From NCBI RefSeq assembly GCF_002563925.1, contig NZ_PDJD01000001.1, forward strand, positions 1,308,973 to 1,372,972: a stretch of DNA of 64,000 bases, in the 5' to 3' direction. The stretch's first letter is position 1. Each line of letters starts with the position of its first letter. The DNA comes from Serinibacter salmoneus (lineage in GTDB: Bacteria > Actinomycetota > Actinomycetes > Actinomycetales > Beutenbergiaceae). Below the pieces are notes generated by a model. The model had not been told where the DNA came from, searched no databases, and saw nothing but the letters and a program-made list of their open reading frames with translations. Both the position numbers and the translations under genes were made by a program. This document shows positions 27,286 to 37,457 of the stretch, piece after piece.

Positions 27286-28485
27286 ATGTCCGCACCGACC
27301 CCCACGCCCCCACGCGCGCCCGCGCCGTCGCTGCGCTCCGCGATGCCGCCGTTCGAGGTGATGGAGATGATCGAACGCGCAGCCCGGCACCCCGACCCGC
27401 TCGTGCTGTGCGTGGGGGAACCCGGTGGGGGTGCCCCCGCGTCCGTGCGGGACGCCGCACGGGAGGCGCTGACCGGAACGCTCGGATACACGCCCGCGGC
27501 CGGGATGCCGGCGCTCCTGGACGCGATCGCCGGCCACTACCGAGCCTGGTACGACCTGGAGGTGGATCCGGGGCGCGTGATGGTGACCACCGGAGCCTCG
27601 GGCGGGTTCATGATCGCCGCCCTGTGCGCACTGGAGCCGGGCGATGCCGTCGCGCTGACCGTCCCGGGCTACCCCGCCTACCGCAACCTGCTCTCGGCCC
27701 TGGGTGCCGAGGTCGTCGAGATCCGGGTGGGTCCCCACGAGCAGTTCCGCCTCACGCCGGCCGCGCTGGAGCGCGCGCACCGGATCCGTCCGCTGCGCGC
27801 CGTCGTGCTGGCCAGTCCTGGCAACCCGACCGGCACCATGCTGGCTGCCCGGGAGGTCGCGGCCCTGGCCGCGTGGTGCGCCGAGGCCGGGGTGATCCTG
27901 ATCAGCGACGAGATCTACCACGGCCTCACCTATACCGGGAGCCGTGGCGCGTGCGCGTTGACGGCGGGTCGACCTGACCACACCGTGATCGTGGGCTCGT
28001 TCTCGAAGTACTGGGGGATGACCGGGTGGCGGTTGGGGTGGCTCGTGCTCCCGGAGTCCTTCGTGCCGGCCGCACGCGCGCTCGGCAGCAACCTGCAACT
28101 TGCGGCACCGACCCTCGCCCAGACCGCCGCGCTCGGGGCCTTCACGCCCCAGGCATACGCCGAGTGCGACGCCAGGGTGGCCGAGACGGCCCGGGCACGC
28201 GAGATCGTGCTGGACTGGGCCCCGCGCCTGGGATGGCGCTCGATCGCGCCGCCCGACGGGGCCTTCTACCTGTGGGCGCAGGTCTCGGGGAGCGGTCTCA
28301 CCTCCCGCGAGTACTGTTCGCGGCTCCTGGACCACACCGGGGTGGCGCTGGCACCCGGTGGCGACTTCGATACGCGCGAGGGTGACGACTGGGTGCGTCT
28401 GTCCTTCTCCCCGGGCAGCGCCGTGGTGGCAGCGGCGTGCGAGCGGATCGCCGCCTGGTCGGTCACCGCGCACGCCCGCGGCTGA
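27286..28485 (+). CDS. PLP-dependent class I/II aminotransferase
   Basis: 399 residues, fold type I. PLP lysine K241 in [18 protein letters not shown]208 and Y211 in [18 protein letters not shown] (N180), and the glycine-rich TTGASGGF phosphate loop near residue 101. Close to aspartate/aromatic aminotransferase-like enzymes; the amino acid substrate cannot be assigned. ATG 27286 is chosen from leaderless promoter geometry; the longer GTG at 27199 would add an unconserved tail. It is followed by aspS with its own -10. Confidence 0.88.
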   Translation: MSAPTPTPPRAPAPSLRSAMPPFEVMEMIERAARHPDPLVLCVGEPGGGAPASVRDAAREALTGTLGYTPAAGMPALLDAIAGHYRAWYDLEVDPGRVMVTTGASGGFMIAALCALEPGDAVALTVPGYPAYRNLLSALGAEVVEIRVGPHEQFRLTPAALERAHRIRPLRAVVLASPGNPTGTMLAAREVAALAAWCAEAGVILISDEIYHGLTYTGSRGACALTAGRPDHTVIVGSFSKYWGMTGWRLGWLVLPESFVPAARALGSNLQLAAPTLAQTAALGAFTPQAYAECDARVAETARAREIVLDWAPRLGWRSIAPPDGAFYLWAQVSGSGLTSREYCSRLLDHTGVALAPGGDFDTREGDDWVRLSFSPGSAVVAAACERIAAWSVTAHARG

Positions 28486-28504
28486 GGCGACCCGCCTCGC
28501 CGCC

Positions 28505-28510
28505 TACAAT
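28505..28510 (+). promoter_or_regulatory. -10 hexamer TACAAT for aspS
   Basis: TACAAT, a near-perfect -10, lies 20 bases after the aminotransferase stop. The expected leader of about 45 nt carries GGAAGGA before the aspS GTG. Confidence 0.55.
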
Positions 28511-28561
28511 CGTCGGTGGCTCGCGCAGGCTGCCGAGCCACGCAACCCGGAAGGAACGTCC

Positions 28562-30394
28562 GTGCTCCGCACCCACCATGCAGGCGACCTGCGCGCATCC
28601 GACATCGGCACCACCGTCACCCTGACCGGGTGGGTGGATCGCCGTCGCGACCACGGGGGAGTGGCGTTCCTCGATCTGCGGGATGCCTCCGGGATCGCCC
28701 AGGTCGTGGTGCGCGACGAGGAGGTGGCCCACCCGCTACGCGCCGAGTGGGTGCTGCAGATCACCGGAGTCGTCGCGCAGCGTCCGGCCGGCAACGCCAA
28801 CCCCAACCTCGCCACCGGTGAGATCGAGGTCATCGCCGAGGATGTGGTGGTCCTCAACACCGCCGCGGCGCTCCCGTTCCAGGTCTCCACCGCGCTGGAC
28901 GCGGCGGAGAGCAACGAGATCGGCGAGGAAGCACGCCTGCGCTACCGCTACCTGGACCTGCGGCGCCCCGCGCCGGCCCACGCGATGCGGCTGCGCGCCA
29001 AGGTGAACCAGGCCGCCCGCCGGGTGCTGGACGCCCAGGGTTTCATCGAGATCGAGACCCCCACCCTGACCCACTCCACCCCCGAGGGCGCGCGTGACTT
29101 CCTGGTCCCCGCCCGGCTGGCGCCCGGCTCCTGGTACGCACTGCCGCAGTCCCCGCAGCTGTTCAAGCAGCTGCTCATGGTCGGCGGCATGGAGCGCTAC
29201 TACCAGATCGCCCGCTGCTACCGCGATGAGGACTTCCGGGCCGACCGGCAGCCCGAGTTCACCCAGTTGGACGTCGAGGCCTCCTTCGTGGACCAGGACG
29301 ACATCATCGCGCTCACCGAGTCGCTGCTGCGCGAGATCTGGGCCCTGATCGACGTGGACCTGTCCACCCCGATCCCGCGGATGACCTACGCCGACGCGAT
29401 GGCACGCTACGGCAGCGACAAGCCGGACCTGCGCTTCGGCCTGGAACTGACCGAGCTCACCGCGTACTTCGCCGACACCCCCTTCCGGGTCTTCCAGGCG
29501 CCGTACGTGGGCGCCGTGGTGCAGCCGGGCGGCGCGGCCACCCCGCGCCGCGGGTTCGACGCCTGGCAGGAGTGGGCCAAGCAGCGCGGAGCGAAGGGAC
29601 TCGCCTACGTGACCGTGGCCGAGGACGGCACCCTGGGCGGGCCGGTGGCCAAGAACCTCTCCGAGTCCGAGCGCGAGGGCCTGGCCGCCGCGGTGGGCGC
29701 GGAGCCGGGGGACGCGGTGTTCTTCGCCGCGGGCGCGGTGGCGGCCTCGCGCGCCCTGCTCGGCGCCGCACGCCTGGAGATCGGCAAGCGCGCGGGCCTG
29801 ATCGACGAGGACGCCTGGTCCTTCGTGTGGGTCGTGGACGCGCCGCTGTTCAAGCCCACCGGGGAGGACGACGACGTCGCCGTGGGCGACGGCGCGTGGA
29901 CGGCGGTGCACCATGCCTTCACCTCGCCCACCCCGGAGTGGATCGACACGTTCGAGTCCGACCCCGGCAACGCGTTGGCCTACGCCTACGACATCGTCTG
30001 CAACGGCAACGAGATCGGCGGCGGGTCGATCCGTATCCACCGCCGCGACGTGCAGGAGCGGGTCTTCGCCGTCATGGGCATCGGCGAGCAGGAGGCGCGG
30101 GAGAAGTTCGGGTGGCTGCTGGACGCCTTCGCCTTCGGCGCGCCGCCGCACGGCGGGATCGCCTTCGGCTGGGACCGCATCGTGGCCCTGCTGACCCGCT
30201 CGGCCTCGATCCGCGACGTGATCGCCTTCCCGAAGTCCGGCGGCGGGTTCGACCCGCTGACCGGCGCTCCCGCGCCCATCACGGCGCAGCAGCGCAAGGA
30301 GGCCGGCGTGGACGCGAGGCCGCCGCAGCAGGGTCACGGCGAGCCGACGCAGGACGACCAGCAGGTCGCGAGCGCCGGGGGCGCCGGGGCGTGA
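28562..30394 (+). CDS. aspS: Aspartyl-tRNA synthetase (bacterial type)
   Basis: 610 residues: N-terminal OB-fold anticodon domain ([20 protein letters not shown]), class II core with motif 2 ([21 protein letters not shown]) and motif 3 ([17 protein letters not shown]), and the bacterial GAD insertion domain (about 295-425). Whether it is discriminating or also charges tRNA-Asn cannot be told by eye. GTG start after GGAAGGA. The about 35-residue C-terminal extension is low complexity. Its stop overlaps the GNAT gene (GTGA). Confidence 0.97.
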   Translation: MLRTHHAGDLRASDIGTTVTLTGWVDRRRDHGGVAFLDLRDASGIAQVVVRDEEVAHPLRAEWVLQITGVVAQRPAGNANPNLATGEIEVIAEDVVVLNTAAALPFQVSTALDAAESNEIGEEARLRYRYLDLRRPAPAHAMRLRAKVNQAARRVLDAQGFIEIETPTLTHSTPEGARDFLVPARLAPGSWYALPQSPQLFKQLLMVGGMERYYQIARCYRDEDFRADRQPEFTQLDVEASFVDQDDIIALTESLLREIWALIDVDLSTPIPRMTYADAMARYGSDKPDLRFGLELTELTAYFADTPFRVFQAPYVGAVVQPGGAATPRRGFDAWQEWAKQRGAKGLAYVTVAEDGTLGGPVAKNLSESEREGLAAAVGAEPGDAVFFAAGAVAASRALLGAARLEIGKRAGLIDEDAWSFVWVVDAPLFKPTGEDDDVAVGDGAWTAVHHAFTSPTPEWIDTFESDPGNALAYAYDIVCNGNEIGGGSIRIHRRDVQERVFAVMGIGEQEAREKFGWLLDAFAFGAPPHGGIAFGWDRIVALLTRSASIRDVIAFPKSGGGFDPLTGAPAPITAQQRKEAGVDARPPQQGHGEPTQDDQQVASAGGAGA

Positions 30395-31263
30395 GACCGC
30401 CGATCGCCACGCTTCCCCCGGCTTGGCGGCGCGATCGGCTGGTCCTGGCGGACCTGCCCCAGTTCACCGAGTTGACGGGCGACGACGAGGGCGTGCTGCT
30501 GGCGCAGCGCGCCCGGCGCGGTGCCACGATCGCCGGGCGCGGGAGCCCGCCACGGCTGCAGGAGCTCCTGGCGGCCTACCTCAACACCCATCCCGGGGTG
30601 TTCGTCCGGCGCCTCTCGGTGACCAGCGGCACGCGTGTCCCCACGGCGCAGCGCCGGGCGCTGGGTCTGCGGCACGTCTCGGACTGGGCCTGGATGTGGA
30701 CCGAGGAGGCACCTGCACCCAACCCGAATGCCGACCGCGTCCGGCGCGCCGACCTCACCCGCGAGGCGGAGGCCCTGCGGGCCACCGTGGACGAGGTCAA
30801 CCCGCGCTCCGACGCCGACCCCGAGGGGCCGGACGAGATCGTGTGGTGGGTGGTGGACGGCGCCGACGGCTCCCCGGACGGCGTGATCGGTGCGGTCCGC
30901 GAGGGCGGGTACGTTCCCGGCAGCCACAGCTGGCACCTGCACGGCGTGGCCGTGCGGGACCGCGCCCGCGGGCAGGGCCTGGGCACGGCCCTGGTGACCG
31001 TGGCCACCCGGGAGGCGCTGGCCGACGGCGCGGCATGGGTCTCCCTCGGCCTGTACGCCGAGAACCACCGGGCCCGGGCGATATACGAGCGGCTCGGATT
31101 CCACGAGCTCGGCCTCGTCACCAGTTATACCCACGCCAGCGTGCGCGCCCGCTCCCGGGTGGGCGTGCGGGCGGTGTACCCGGACCGCGCATTGCCCGAG
31201 CAACCACGCCTGCGCAGCGTCGAGACCGCCGCGCTGCGCTGGGAGGTGGAGGACTCGACCTAG
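30391..31263 (+). CDS. GNAT-family N-acetyltransferase
   Basis: 290 residues; the C-terminal half (about 140-250) is a GNAT domain with the acetyl-CoA loop [15 protein letters not shown] (R/Q-x-x-G-x-G) and the [19 protein letters not shown] block. The N-terminal 130 residues are not recognised and may be a degenerate second acetyltransferase-like region. Acceptor unknown. GTG is coupled to the aspS stop. The TAG stop is also the first half of the rarA -10 hexamer. Confidence 0.8.
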   Translation: MRPPIATLPPAWRRDRLVLADLPQFTELTGDDEGVLLAQRARRGATIAGRGSPPRLQELLAAYLNTHPGVFVRRLSVTSGTRVPTAQRRALGLRHVSDWAWMWTEEAPAPNPNADRVRRADLTREAEALRATVDEVNPRSDADPEGPDEIVWWVVDGADGSPDGVIGAVREGGYVPGSHSWHLHGVAVRDRARGQGLGTALVTVATREALADGAAWVSLGLYAENHRARAIYERLGFHELGLVTSYTHASVRARSRVGVRAVYPDRALPEQPRLRSVETAALRWEVEDST

Positions 31264-31266
31264 GCT
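31261..31266 (+). promoter_or_regulatory. -10 hexamer TAGGCT for rarA, fused to GNAT stop (leaderless)
   Basis: The GNAT TAG stop begins TAGGCT; six bases (GTCGGG) then lead to GTG 31273. Stop codon, promoter and start codon of adjacent genes thus occupy 15 bases. Confidence 0.6.
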
Positions 31267-31272
31267 GTCGGG

Positions 31273-32625
31273 GTGGATCTCTTCTCGGCTGCCGCTCTGG
31301 ACGAGGACGGCGTGCCCGCCTCGCGCGCGAGCGCCCCGCTGGCCGTGCGCATGCGTCCGGCGCGGTTGGCGGAGGTGGTCGGCCAGGACCACCTGCTCGC
31401 GCCGGGCTCTCCGCTGCGCCGTCTGGTGGAGCCGGCGCGCCCCGGGGCCACGCCACCCTCCTCCGTGGTGCTCTGGGGCCCTCCCGGCACCGGGAAGACC
31501 ACCATCGCCTACCTGGTCGCGCATGCCGGGGGACGCCGCTTCGTGGAACTCTCGGCGGTGACCGCCGGGGTGAAGGACGTGCGCGCCGTCGTGGAGGACG
31601 CCCGACGCCGCCTCGCGGGTGGTGGCGAGGAGACCGTGCTGTTCGTCGACGAGGTGCACCGCTTCTCCAAGTCGCAACAGGACGCCCTGCTGCCCAGCGT
31701 GGAGAACCGGTGGGTGACCCTGATCGCCGCCACCACCGAGAACCCCTCGTTCTCCGTGATCTCCCCGCTGCTGTCACGCTCCCTGTTGTTGACGCTGCGC
31801 CCGCTCACGGAAGGCGACGTGGCCGCCCTGGTGCGCCGCGCCGTCGCAGACGAGCGCGGACTGGCCGGTCGGCTCACGCTCGAGCAGGACGCCCTGGACC
31901 ATCTGCTACGGCTGGTGGGGGGCGATGCCCGCAAGGCCCTCACGGTGCTCGAGGCCGCGGCGGCCACCGCACTGGAGCAGGAGGCGGACACCATCGACGT
32001 GGCCACCGTGGAGCGCGCGGTGGACGTGGCGGCGGTGCGCTACGACAAGGGCGGCGATCAGCACTACGACGTCACGAGCGCCTTCATCAAGTCGATGCGC
32101 GGCAGCGACGTGGACGCCGCCCTGCACTACTTGGCCCGGATGCTCGCGGCGGGGGAGGACCCCCGGTTCGTGGCGCGCAGGATCGTGATCGCCGCCAGTG
32201 AGGAGGTCGGGATGGCCGATCCGAGCGCCCTGGCCACCGCCGTGGCGGCGTTCCAGGCGGTGAGCTTCATCGGGATGCCCGAGGCGCGGATCGTGCTCGC
32301 CCAGGCGGTGGTGCACATCGCGACCGCGCCGAAGTCGAATGCCTCCTACACGGCAATCGACCGCGCGCTGGCGGATGTCCGCGCCGGGAACATCCCCCCG
32401 GTGCCGATGCACCTGCGTGATGCGCACTATGCCGGTGCCGAGGGCCTGGGTCACGGGGTCGGCTACACCTACGCGCACGATGCGGAGCACGGGGTGGCAG
32501 CCCAGCGGTACCTGCCGCAGGACCTCGCGGATCGTCGCTACTACGAGCCGACCGGCAGGGGCCACGAGGCGCAGGTGGCGGCGCGCCTCGAGCGGATCCG
32601 CGCCATCCTGGATGGTGTAACCTAG
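31273..32625 (+). CDS. rarA: Replication-associated recombination ATPase RarA/MgsA
   Basis: 450 residues, AAA+ clamp-loader-like ATPase: Walker A GPPGTGKT (69-76), Walker [11 protein letters not shown] (about 119-128), sensor 1 AATTENPSF, then the C-terminal MgsA helical domain ([38 protein letters not shown]). It acts at stalled replication forks. GTG start with a leaderless promoter. The gene ends in GTAACCTAG, in which TAACCT is the likely -10 of rpsD. Confidence 0.95.
   Translation: MDLFSAAALDEDGVPASRASAPLAVRMRPARLAEVVGQDHLLAPGSPLRRLVEPARPGATPPSSVVLWGPPGTGKTTIAYLVAHAGGRRFVELSAVTAGVKDVRAVVEDARRRLAGGGEETVLFVDEVHRFSKSQQDALLPSVENRWVTLIAATTENPSFSVISPLLSRSLLLTLRPLTEGDVAALVRRAVADERGLAGRLTLEQDALDHLLRLVGGDARKALTVLEAAAATALEQEADTIDVATVERAVDVAAVRYDKGGDQHYDVTSAFIKSMRGSDVDAALHYLARMLAAGEDPRFVARRIVIAASEEVGMADPSALATAVAAFQAVSFIGMPEARIVLAQAVVHIATAPKSNASYTAIDRALADVRAGNIPPVPMHLRDAHYAGAEGLGHGVGYTYAHDAEHGVAAQRYLPQDLADRRYYEPTGRGHEAQVAARLERIRAILDGVT
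32618..32623 (+). promoter_or_regulatory. -10 hexamer TAACCT for rpsD
   Basis: TAACCT overlaps the rarA stop (TAG at 32623-32625). Transcription from about 32630 would include the whole three-hairpin leader of rpsD. Confidence 0.45.
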
Positions 32626-32632
32626 TCAGGTT

Positions 32633-32726
32633 GCCCGCGCCAGTGCGCGGGCCTCCCTGGGGCCCTAGCCGCCGCACGCACCGCGTGCATCATGGTCGGT
32701 CCCACCCGGTGCTCGAGATGCGGGTG
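32633..32726 (+). promoter_or_regulatory. Structured rpsD leader with three hairpins
   Basis: Three inverted repeats follow each other: GCCCGCGC-CAGT-GCGCGGGC (32633-32652, 8-bp perfect stem), GCACGC-ACC-GCGTGC (32674-32688), and CACCCG...CGGGTG (32703-32708 with 32721-32726). They fill the untranslated region before the rpsD Shine-Dalgarno. S4 is known to repress its own mRNA in E. coli and Bacillus; whether this leader binds S4 is inference. The first hairpin could alternatively end the rarA transcript. Confidence 0.45.
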
Positions 32727-32758
32727 CCGGTGTGACAACGAGACAGGAAGAGTTACGC

Positions 32759-33382
32759 ATGGCATCCAGCCGCGCCCGCAACCAGGTGCGCCTCTCGCGC
32801 GCCCTCGGCATCCCGCTGACCCCGAAGGCGCAGCGCGCCTTCGAGAAGCGCCCCTACCCGCCCGGGGAGCACGGTCGCGCCCGCAAGCGCCAGGACTCCG
32901 ACTACGCCGTCCGGTTGAAGGAGAAGCAGCGTCTGCGCGCCCAGTACGGCATGCGCGAGGCGCAGTTCCGCAACACCTTCGAGGACGCGCGCCGTCACCC
33001 GGGTCTGACCGGTGACACGTTCGTGGAGCTGCTCGAGCGCCGCCTCGACGCCCTCGTGCTGCGTTCCGGCTTCGCCCGCACCACCGCCCAGGCCCGCCAG
33101 GCCGTCGTGCACCGTCACGTGCTGGTGGACGGCAAGATCGTGGACCGTCCCTCCTTCCGCGTGAAGCCGGGCCAGACCATCCAGATCAAGCCGCGCAGCC
33201 AGACGATGGTGCCGTTCCAGATCGCCGCCGCCGGCGCGCACCGCGATGTGCTGCCCGCCGTCCCGGGTTACCTCGAGGTCAACCTGGAGAAGCTGCGCGC
33301 CACGCTGGTGCGCGAGCCCAAGCGCGCCGAGGTCCCCGTGACCGCCGACGTGCAGCTGATCGTCGAGCTCTACGCCCGCTGA
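32759..33382 (+). CDS. rpsD: 30S ribosomal protein S4 (zinc-independent form)
   Basis: 207 residues, standard S4 length. N-terminal domain (PKAQRAFEKRPYPPGEHG) and the S4 RNA-binding domain (LERRLDALVLRSGFARTTAQ, RQAVVHRHVLVDGKIVDRPS). The N-terminus has no cysteines, so this is the C-minus, zinc-free version. S4 nucleates 16S rRNA folding in 30S assembly. ATG 32759 follows GGAAGAG. It stands alone rather than in the rpsM-rpsK-rpoA cluster, with its own leader and a terminator 18 bases after its stop. Confidence 0.97.
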   Translation: MASSRARNQVRLSRALGIPLTPKAQRAFEKRPYPPGEHGRARKRQDSDYAVRLKEKQRLRAQYGMREAQFRNTFEDARRHPGLTGDTFVELLERRLDALVLRSGFARTTAQARQAVVHRHVLVDGKIVDRPSFRVKPGQTIQIKPRSQTMVPFQIAAAGAHRDVLPAVPGYLEVNLEKLRATLVREPKRAEVPVTADVQLIVELYAR

Positions 33383-33400
33383 TCTGCGCCTGATCGATGC

Positions 33401-33432
33401 GACTGTGCCCCGGAGCGATCCGGGGCACAGTC
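33401..33432 (+). terminator. Terminator hairpin after rpsD
   Basis: A perfect 13-bp stem (GACTGTGCCCCGG and its complement) closes a six-base loop (AGCGAT). It is followed by GTCTCT rather than a T-run. A new -10 (TAGGCT) begins ten bases later. Confidence 0.8.
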
Positions 33433-33441
33433 GTCTCTGGG

Positions 33442-33447
33442 TAGGCT
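33442..33447 (+). promoter_or_regulatory. -10 hexamer TAGGCT for DUF948 gene
   Basis: TAGGCT lies just after the rpsD terminator. A start site near 33454 gives a leader of about 55 nt with GGAAGG before GTG 33510. Confidence 0.5.
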
Positions 33448-33509
33448 CTCGGTACGGACCACGCCCGCAGTCCGGTGACGGCGGGCACCCCTGGATCGGA
33501 AGGTGAACC

Positions 33510-33875
33510 GTGTCGGTATCCCTCGGCGACATCGCTGGCCTCATCGCGGCCATCGCGTTCGTTGCACTCGTCATCGCGATCGCGGTCCCGCTGCTGCGAC
33601 TCGGCTCCGTGCTGGACGAGACCCGCTCGAGCATCACGCAGGTCACCGAGCACACGCTCCCGGTGATCGACGAGGCCGCCGAGGCGGTGCGTGGCGCGAA
33701 TGCCCAACTCGCGAAGGTCGACACGGTGACCACCTCGGCCGCCGAGGTCGGCACGAACGTCTCCGCGTTGACGACGCTGGTCTCCGCGACGCTGGCGCGG
33801 CCGATGATCAAGGCGGCGTCCTTCACCTACGCGGTGCGCGCCGTCGTCAGCCGCCGCCGCAAGGGCCGCGCATGA
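33510..33875 (+). CDS. DUF948-family membrane protein
   Basis: 121 residues: one N-terminal transmembrane helix (about 6-28, IAGLIAAIAFVALVIAIAV), then an amphipathic coiled-coil stretch (LDETRSSITQVTEHTLPVID) and a basic C-terminus (SRRRKGRA). This is the DUF948 layout (general stress/YtxG-like). Its position next to alaS is common in actinobacteria. Function unknown; probably a membrane-anchored oligomer. It overlaps the next gene (ATGA). Confidence 0.75.
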   Translation: MSVSLGDIAGLIAAIAFVALVIAIAVPLLRLGSVLDETRSSITQVTEHTLPVIDEAAEAVRGANAQLAKVDTVTTSAAEVGTNVSALTTLVSATLARPMIKAASFTYAVRAVVSRRRKGRA

Positions 33876-34195
33876 AGCCGCTGCTGTGGGCCGTGGGCGG
33901 TGCGGCGATCGCTGTCGTGGTGCTGCACCAGATCGGACGGGCGCGTTCGGCCGCCGACTCCGTGGCGCGGACCCTGACCCCAGTCGGCTTCGCCGAGGCC
34001 GTGACCGCCGGCCTCGCGGAACTGCGCGCGGTGGCGGGTGAGGTCGGTGAGGCGATGCGCGAGCAGGAGTCGACCCTGACCTCGCAGATGCTGCCGGATC
34101 CCGCCGACGAGGCTGCCGCTCGTACCTACCGCGCCGAGCGCGCCTCGCGTGCCCGGCCCGGGACCGAGGACTGGGAGTTCGACGAGGACTTCTGA
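33872..34195 (+). CDS. Small membrane-anchored hypothetical protein
   Basis: 107 residues, translationally coupled to the DUF948 gene (ATGA). A short N-terminal hydrophobic segment (LLWAVGGAAIAVVVLHQIG) is followed by a helical region and an acidic end (EDWEFDEDF). DUF948 genes in actinobacteria are regularly paired with such a protein upstream of alaS. No enzymatic motif is visible. The two probably act together, inferred from coupling. Confidence 0.65.
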   Translation: MKPLLWAVGGAAIAVVVLHQIGRARSAADSVARTLTPVGFAEAVTAGLAELRAVAGEVGEAMREQESTLTSQMLPDPADEAAARTYRAERASRARPGTEDWEFDEDF

Positions 34196-34270
34196 GTCCC
34201 CGCGCCCCAGCGTCCTCCCGCAAGGCCCGACACCCGCTCGCTTCTCCCACACCCCGTCTGAGGAACCCCA

Positions 34271-36964
34271 TTGCGCACCGCTGAGATCCGCCGCCGCTAC
34301 CTGGACTTCTTCGCCGATCGCGGCCACACCGTCGTGCCCAGCGTCCCGCTGGTCTCGCCGGATCCCTCCATCCTGTTCACGATCGCGGGCATGGTGCCGT
34401 TCATCCCCTACATCGTGGGCACGCAGGACGCGCCGTACTCCCGCGCCGTGAGCGCCCAGAAGTGCATCCGCACCAACGACATCGAGTCGGTGGGCCGCAC
34501 CACGCGGCACGGCACGTTCTTCCAGATGCTGGGGAACTTCTCCTTCGGTGACTACTTCAAGGAGGGGGCGATCTCCTTCGCGTGGCACTTCCTGACCTCC
34601 TCGACCGAGCAGGGCGGCCTGGGGATGGACCGTGACCTGTTCTGGGTCACGATCTGGGAGGAGGACGATGTCGCACGGCACGCCCTGATCGACATCGGGG
34701 TCCCGGCCGAGCGCATCGTGGCGCTCCCGCGCGAGGAGATCTTCTGGGACACCGGGCAGCCCGGCCCGGCGGGACCGTGCGCGGAGTTCCACGTCGATCG
34801 CGGTCCGCAGTACGGGCCCGCCTACGACCCCGCGACCGGCGCCGCCGGGTGGACCGACGAGATCGGCGACCGCTACCTGGAGATCTGGAACCTGGTCTTC
34901 GACCAGTACCTGCGCGGGGAGGGCAGCGGCAAGGACTACCCGCTGCTGAAGGAACTCGACTCCAAGTCGATCGACACCGGCGCGGGTCTGGAACGCATCG
35001 CGTTCCTGCTCCAGGGCAAGAACAACATGTACGAGATCGACGAGGTCTTCCCCGTCATCCAGCGCGCCCAGGAGCTCTCCGGCAAGGCCTACGGGGCCGG
35101 CGGTGAGGACGACGTGCGGATGCGGGTCGTCGCCGACCACGTGCGCAGCTCCCTCATGCTGGTCGGCGACGGTGTGCGCCCGGCGAACGAGGGCCGCGGC
35201 TACGTGCTGCGGCGGCTGCTGCGCCGCAGCGTGCGCGCGATGCGGCTGCTGGGGGTCACCGAGCCCTCGCTGCCCCAGCTGCTCCCGGTCTCCAAGGAGG
35301 CCATGAAGGAGTCCTACCCCGAGCTGGAGGCCGACTTCGAGCGGATCTCCGCGATCATCTACGCCGAGGAGGAGGCGTTCCTGCGCACCCTCGCCTCGGG
35401 GACGACGATCCTGCAGGACGCGGTGACGGCGCTGCGCACCTCCGGTGGTGGCGTGCTCAGCGGGCAGGACGCCTTCAAGCTGCACGACACCTACGGGTTC
35501 CCGATCGACCTGACGTTGGAGATGGCGGCCGAACAGGGCGTGTCGATCGACACCGAGGAGTTCCGGCGCCTCATGGGCGAGCAGAAGGCCCGCGCCCGCG
35601 CGGACGCGCTGGCACGCAAGTCCGGGCACGCCGACACCTCCGTGTACACCACGCTGTCGGCAGACCTGAGTGCGCCCGTGCGCTTCCTGGGCTACACCGA
35701 GGCCACCGCGAACGTGCGGGTGGTGGGCCTGCTGGTGGACGGCGTGCCCACGCCCACGGCGACGGCACCGGCCGACGTGGAGGTCATCCTGGACCAGACC
35801 CCGTTCTATGCGGAGTCCGGCGGGCAGTTGGCCGACCACGGCCAGGTCACGCTTCGCGGCGGGGGCGTGCTGCAGGTCGATGACGTGCAGCGACCCATCG
35901 CCGGCCTGATCGTGCACCGTGCGCGCCTGATCGAGGGTCAGGTCGACCTGGAGGAGACGGGTGTCGCCGCGATCGACACCGAGCGTCGCCACGCGATCGC
36001 GCGGGCCCACACGGCCACCCACCTCGTGCACAAGGCACTGCGGGAGACCCTCGGGGAGACTGCCACCCAGGCCGGCAGCGAGAACGCCCCGCACCGGCTG
36101 CGGTTCGACTTCCGCGCGACCGGCGCGGTCCCCGGCGGCGCACTCGCCGAGATCAACGAGCGTGTGAACTCCCGCGCCTTCGAGAACCTCGAGGTGACCG
36201 ACCGCACGATGCCGATCGAGGATGCCAAGGCGCTGGGCGCGATGGCCCTGTTCGGGGAGAAGTACGGCAACCAGGTCCGTGTCGTGGAGGTCGGCGGCGA
36301 CTGGTCGCGCGAGCTGTGCGCCGGGACCCACGTCGCCAGCACGGGTCTGCTCGGCCCGGTGACGATCCTGGGGGAGTCCTCCATCGGCTCCGGCGTGCGT
36401 CGCGTCGACGCCCTGGTCGGCGACAGCGCCACCCGGTTCCACGCCCGCGAGCAGGCCCTGGTCTCCCAACTGTCGCAGTTGGTCGGCGCGCGCAGCGAGG
36501 AGCTCCCCGATCGCGTCGCCACGCTGATGCAGCGACTCAAGGAGGCCGACCGCGAGATCGCCGCGCTGCGCCAGGCTCAACTGCTGGCCTCCGCGGCAGC
36601 ACTCGCCGCGAACGCGCGCGAGGTCGACGGCGTGCGCGTGGTGGCGCACGACGCCGGCACCGTCGGCAGTGGTGACGACCTGCGCACCCTCGCGCTCGAC
36701 CTGCGCGAGCGCCTGGGTGGAGCCAGCGTGGTCGCGGTCGGGGGCGTGGCGAAGGACCGCGCCGCTCTGGTGATCGCCACCTCGCCGCAGGCCCGTGAGC
36801 GCGGCCTGCGGGCCGGAGCACTGGTGCGGGAACTGACCCAGGCGATGGGCGGCAAGGGCGGCGGTCGGGACGACGTGGCCCAGGGCGGCGCACCCGATGC
36901 CTCCCGGCTGCCGGAGGCACTCGCCACCCTCGAGTCCGCCGTCACCGCCGTGGTGCGGGCCTGA
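34271..36964 (+). CDS. alaS: Alanyl-tRNA synthetase
   Basis: 897 residues, full length. Class II catalytic domain (LRTAEIRRRYLDFFADRGH, KCIRTNDIESVGRTTRHGTF, NFSFGDYFKEGAI), editing domain with zinc motif HTATHLVH (HxxxH) and CAGTHV (CxxxH), and C-terminal oligomerisation domain. It charges tRNA-Ala and clears Ser/Gly mischarged tRNA. The start is TTG at 34271, preceded by TGAGGAA; the conserved N-terminus begins immediately there and no ATG/GTG fits. ruvX starts five bases after the stop. Confidence 0.97.
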   Translation: MRTAEIRRRYLDFFADRGHTVVPSVPLVSPDPSILFTIAGMVPFIPYIVGTQDAPYSRAVSAQKCIRTNDIESVGRTTRHGTFFQMLGNFSFGDYFKEGAISFAWHFLTSSTEQGGLGMDRDLFWVTIWEEDDVARHALIDIGVPAERIVALPREEIFWDTGQPGPAGPCAEFHVDRGPQYGPAYDPATGAAGWTDEIGDRYLEIWNLVFDQYLRGEGSGKDYPLLKELDSKSIDTGAGLERIAFLLQGKNNMYEIDEVFPVIQRAQELSGKAYGAGGEDDVRMRVVADHVRSSLMLVGDGVRPANEGRGYVLRRLLRRSVRAMRLLGVTEPSLPQLLPVSKEAMKESYPELEADFERISAIIYAEEEAFLRTLASGTTILQDAVTALRTSGGGVLSGQDAFKLHDTYGFPIDLTLEMAAEQGVSIDTEEFRRLMGEQKARARADALARKSGHADTSVYTTLSADLSAPVRFLGYTEATANVRVVGLLVDGVPTPTATAPADVEVILDQTPFYAESGGQLADHGQVTLRGGGVLQVDDVQRPIAGLIVHRARLIEGQVDLEETGVAAIDTERRHAIARAHTATHLVHKALRETLGETATQAGSENAPHRLRFDFRATGAVPGGALAEINERVNSRAFENLEVTDRTMPIEDAKALGAMALFGEKYGNQVRVVEVGGDWSRELCAGTHVASTGLLGPVTILGESSIGSGVRRVDALVGDSATRFHAREQALVSQLSQLVGARSEELPDRVATLMQRLKEADREIAALRQAQLLASAAALAANAREVDGVRVVAHDAGTVGSGDDLRTLALDLRERLGGASVVAVGGVAKDRAALVIATSPQARERGLRAGALVRELTQAMGGKGGGRDDVAQGGAPDASRLPEALATLESAVTAVVRA

Positions 36965-36969
36965 GCGGG

Positions 36970-37434
36970 ATGCGACACGGCGTGCGACTCGCCGTGGACG
37001 TCGGTTCGGTGCGGGTCGGCGTGGCGCGCAGCGACCCGGACGGGTTGCTGGCGACCCCGGTCGAGACGGTGCAACGCACCAGCGGGGACGACGGCACCGC
37101 TACAATCGTGGCTCACGCTCGCGACCTCGGCGCCACCGAGGTCGTGGTGGGACTGCCGCGCTCGCTGGACGGCAAACAGCGGGCTGCGGCAGACCGCGCG
37201 CGCAGTTACGCCCAGATCCTTGCGGCGCACCTGCACCCGATCCCGGTCCGACTCGTCGACGAACGGTTCAGCACCACCAGCGCACACCACCAGATGCGGG
37301 AGGCGGGTCGCCGGGGTCGCTCCCAGCGAGCCGTGGTAGACCAGGTTGCTGCGGTCATCGTGCTGCAGCACGCACTCGACATCGAGCGCTCCACCGGGAG
37401 GGCACCCGGAAGCATCGTGACAGCGGGGGGCTGA
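36970..37434 (+). CDS. ruvX: Putative pre-16S rRNA nuclease RuvX/YqgF
   Basis: 154 residues with the RNase H-like core RLAVDVGSVRVGVARSDPDG, VVGLPRSLDG and the RLVDERFSTTSA motif. YqgF/RuvX matures the 5' end of 16S rRNA in several bacteria and is essential in many. ATG start five bases after alaS; mltG follows after 23 bases. alaS-ruvX-mltG-aroE is a conserved actinobacterial order. Confidence 0.93.
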   Translation: MRHGVRLAVDVGSVRVGVARSDPDGLLATPVETVQRTSGDDGTATIVAHARDLGATEVVVGLPRSLDGKQRAAADRARSYAQILAAHLHPIPVRLVDERFSTTSAHHQMREAGRRGRSQRAVVDQVAAVIVLQHALDIERSTGRAPGSIVTAGG

Positions 37435-37457
37435 AACGAGAATGAGGACGCAGGACC

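Noticed and set aside
37080-37110. TACAAT inside ruvX as an internal promoter for mltG
   Set aside because: It is a good -10 hexamer but lies about 350 bases upstream of mltG inside coding sequence, with no supporting -35 or start geometry.
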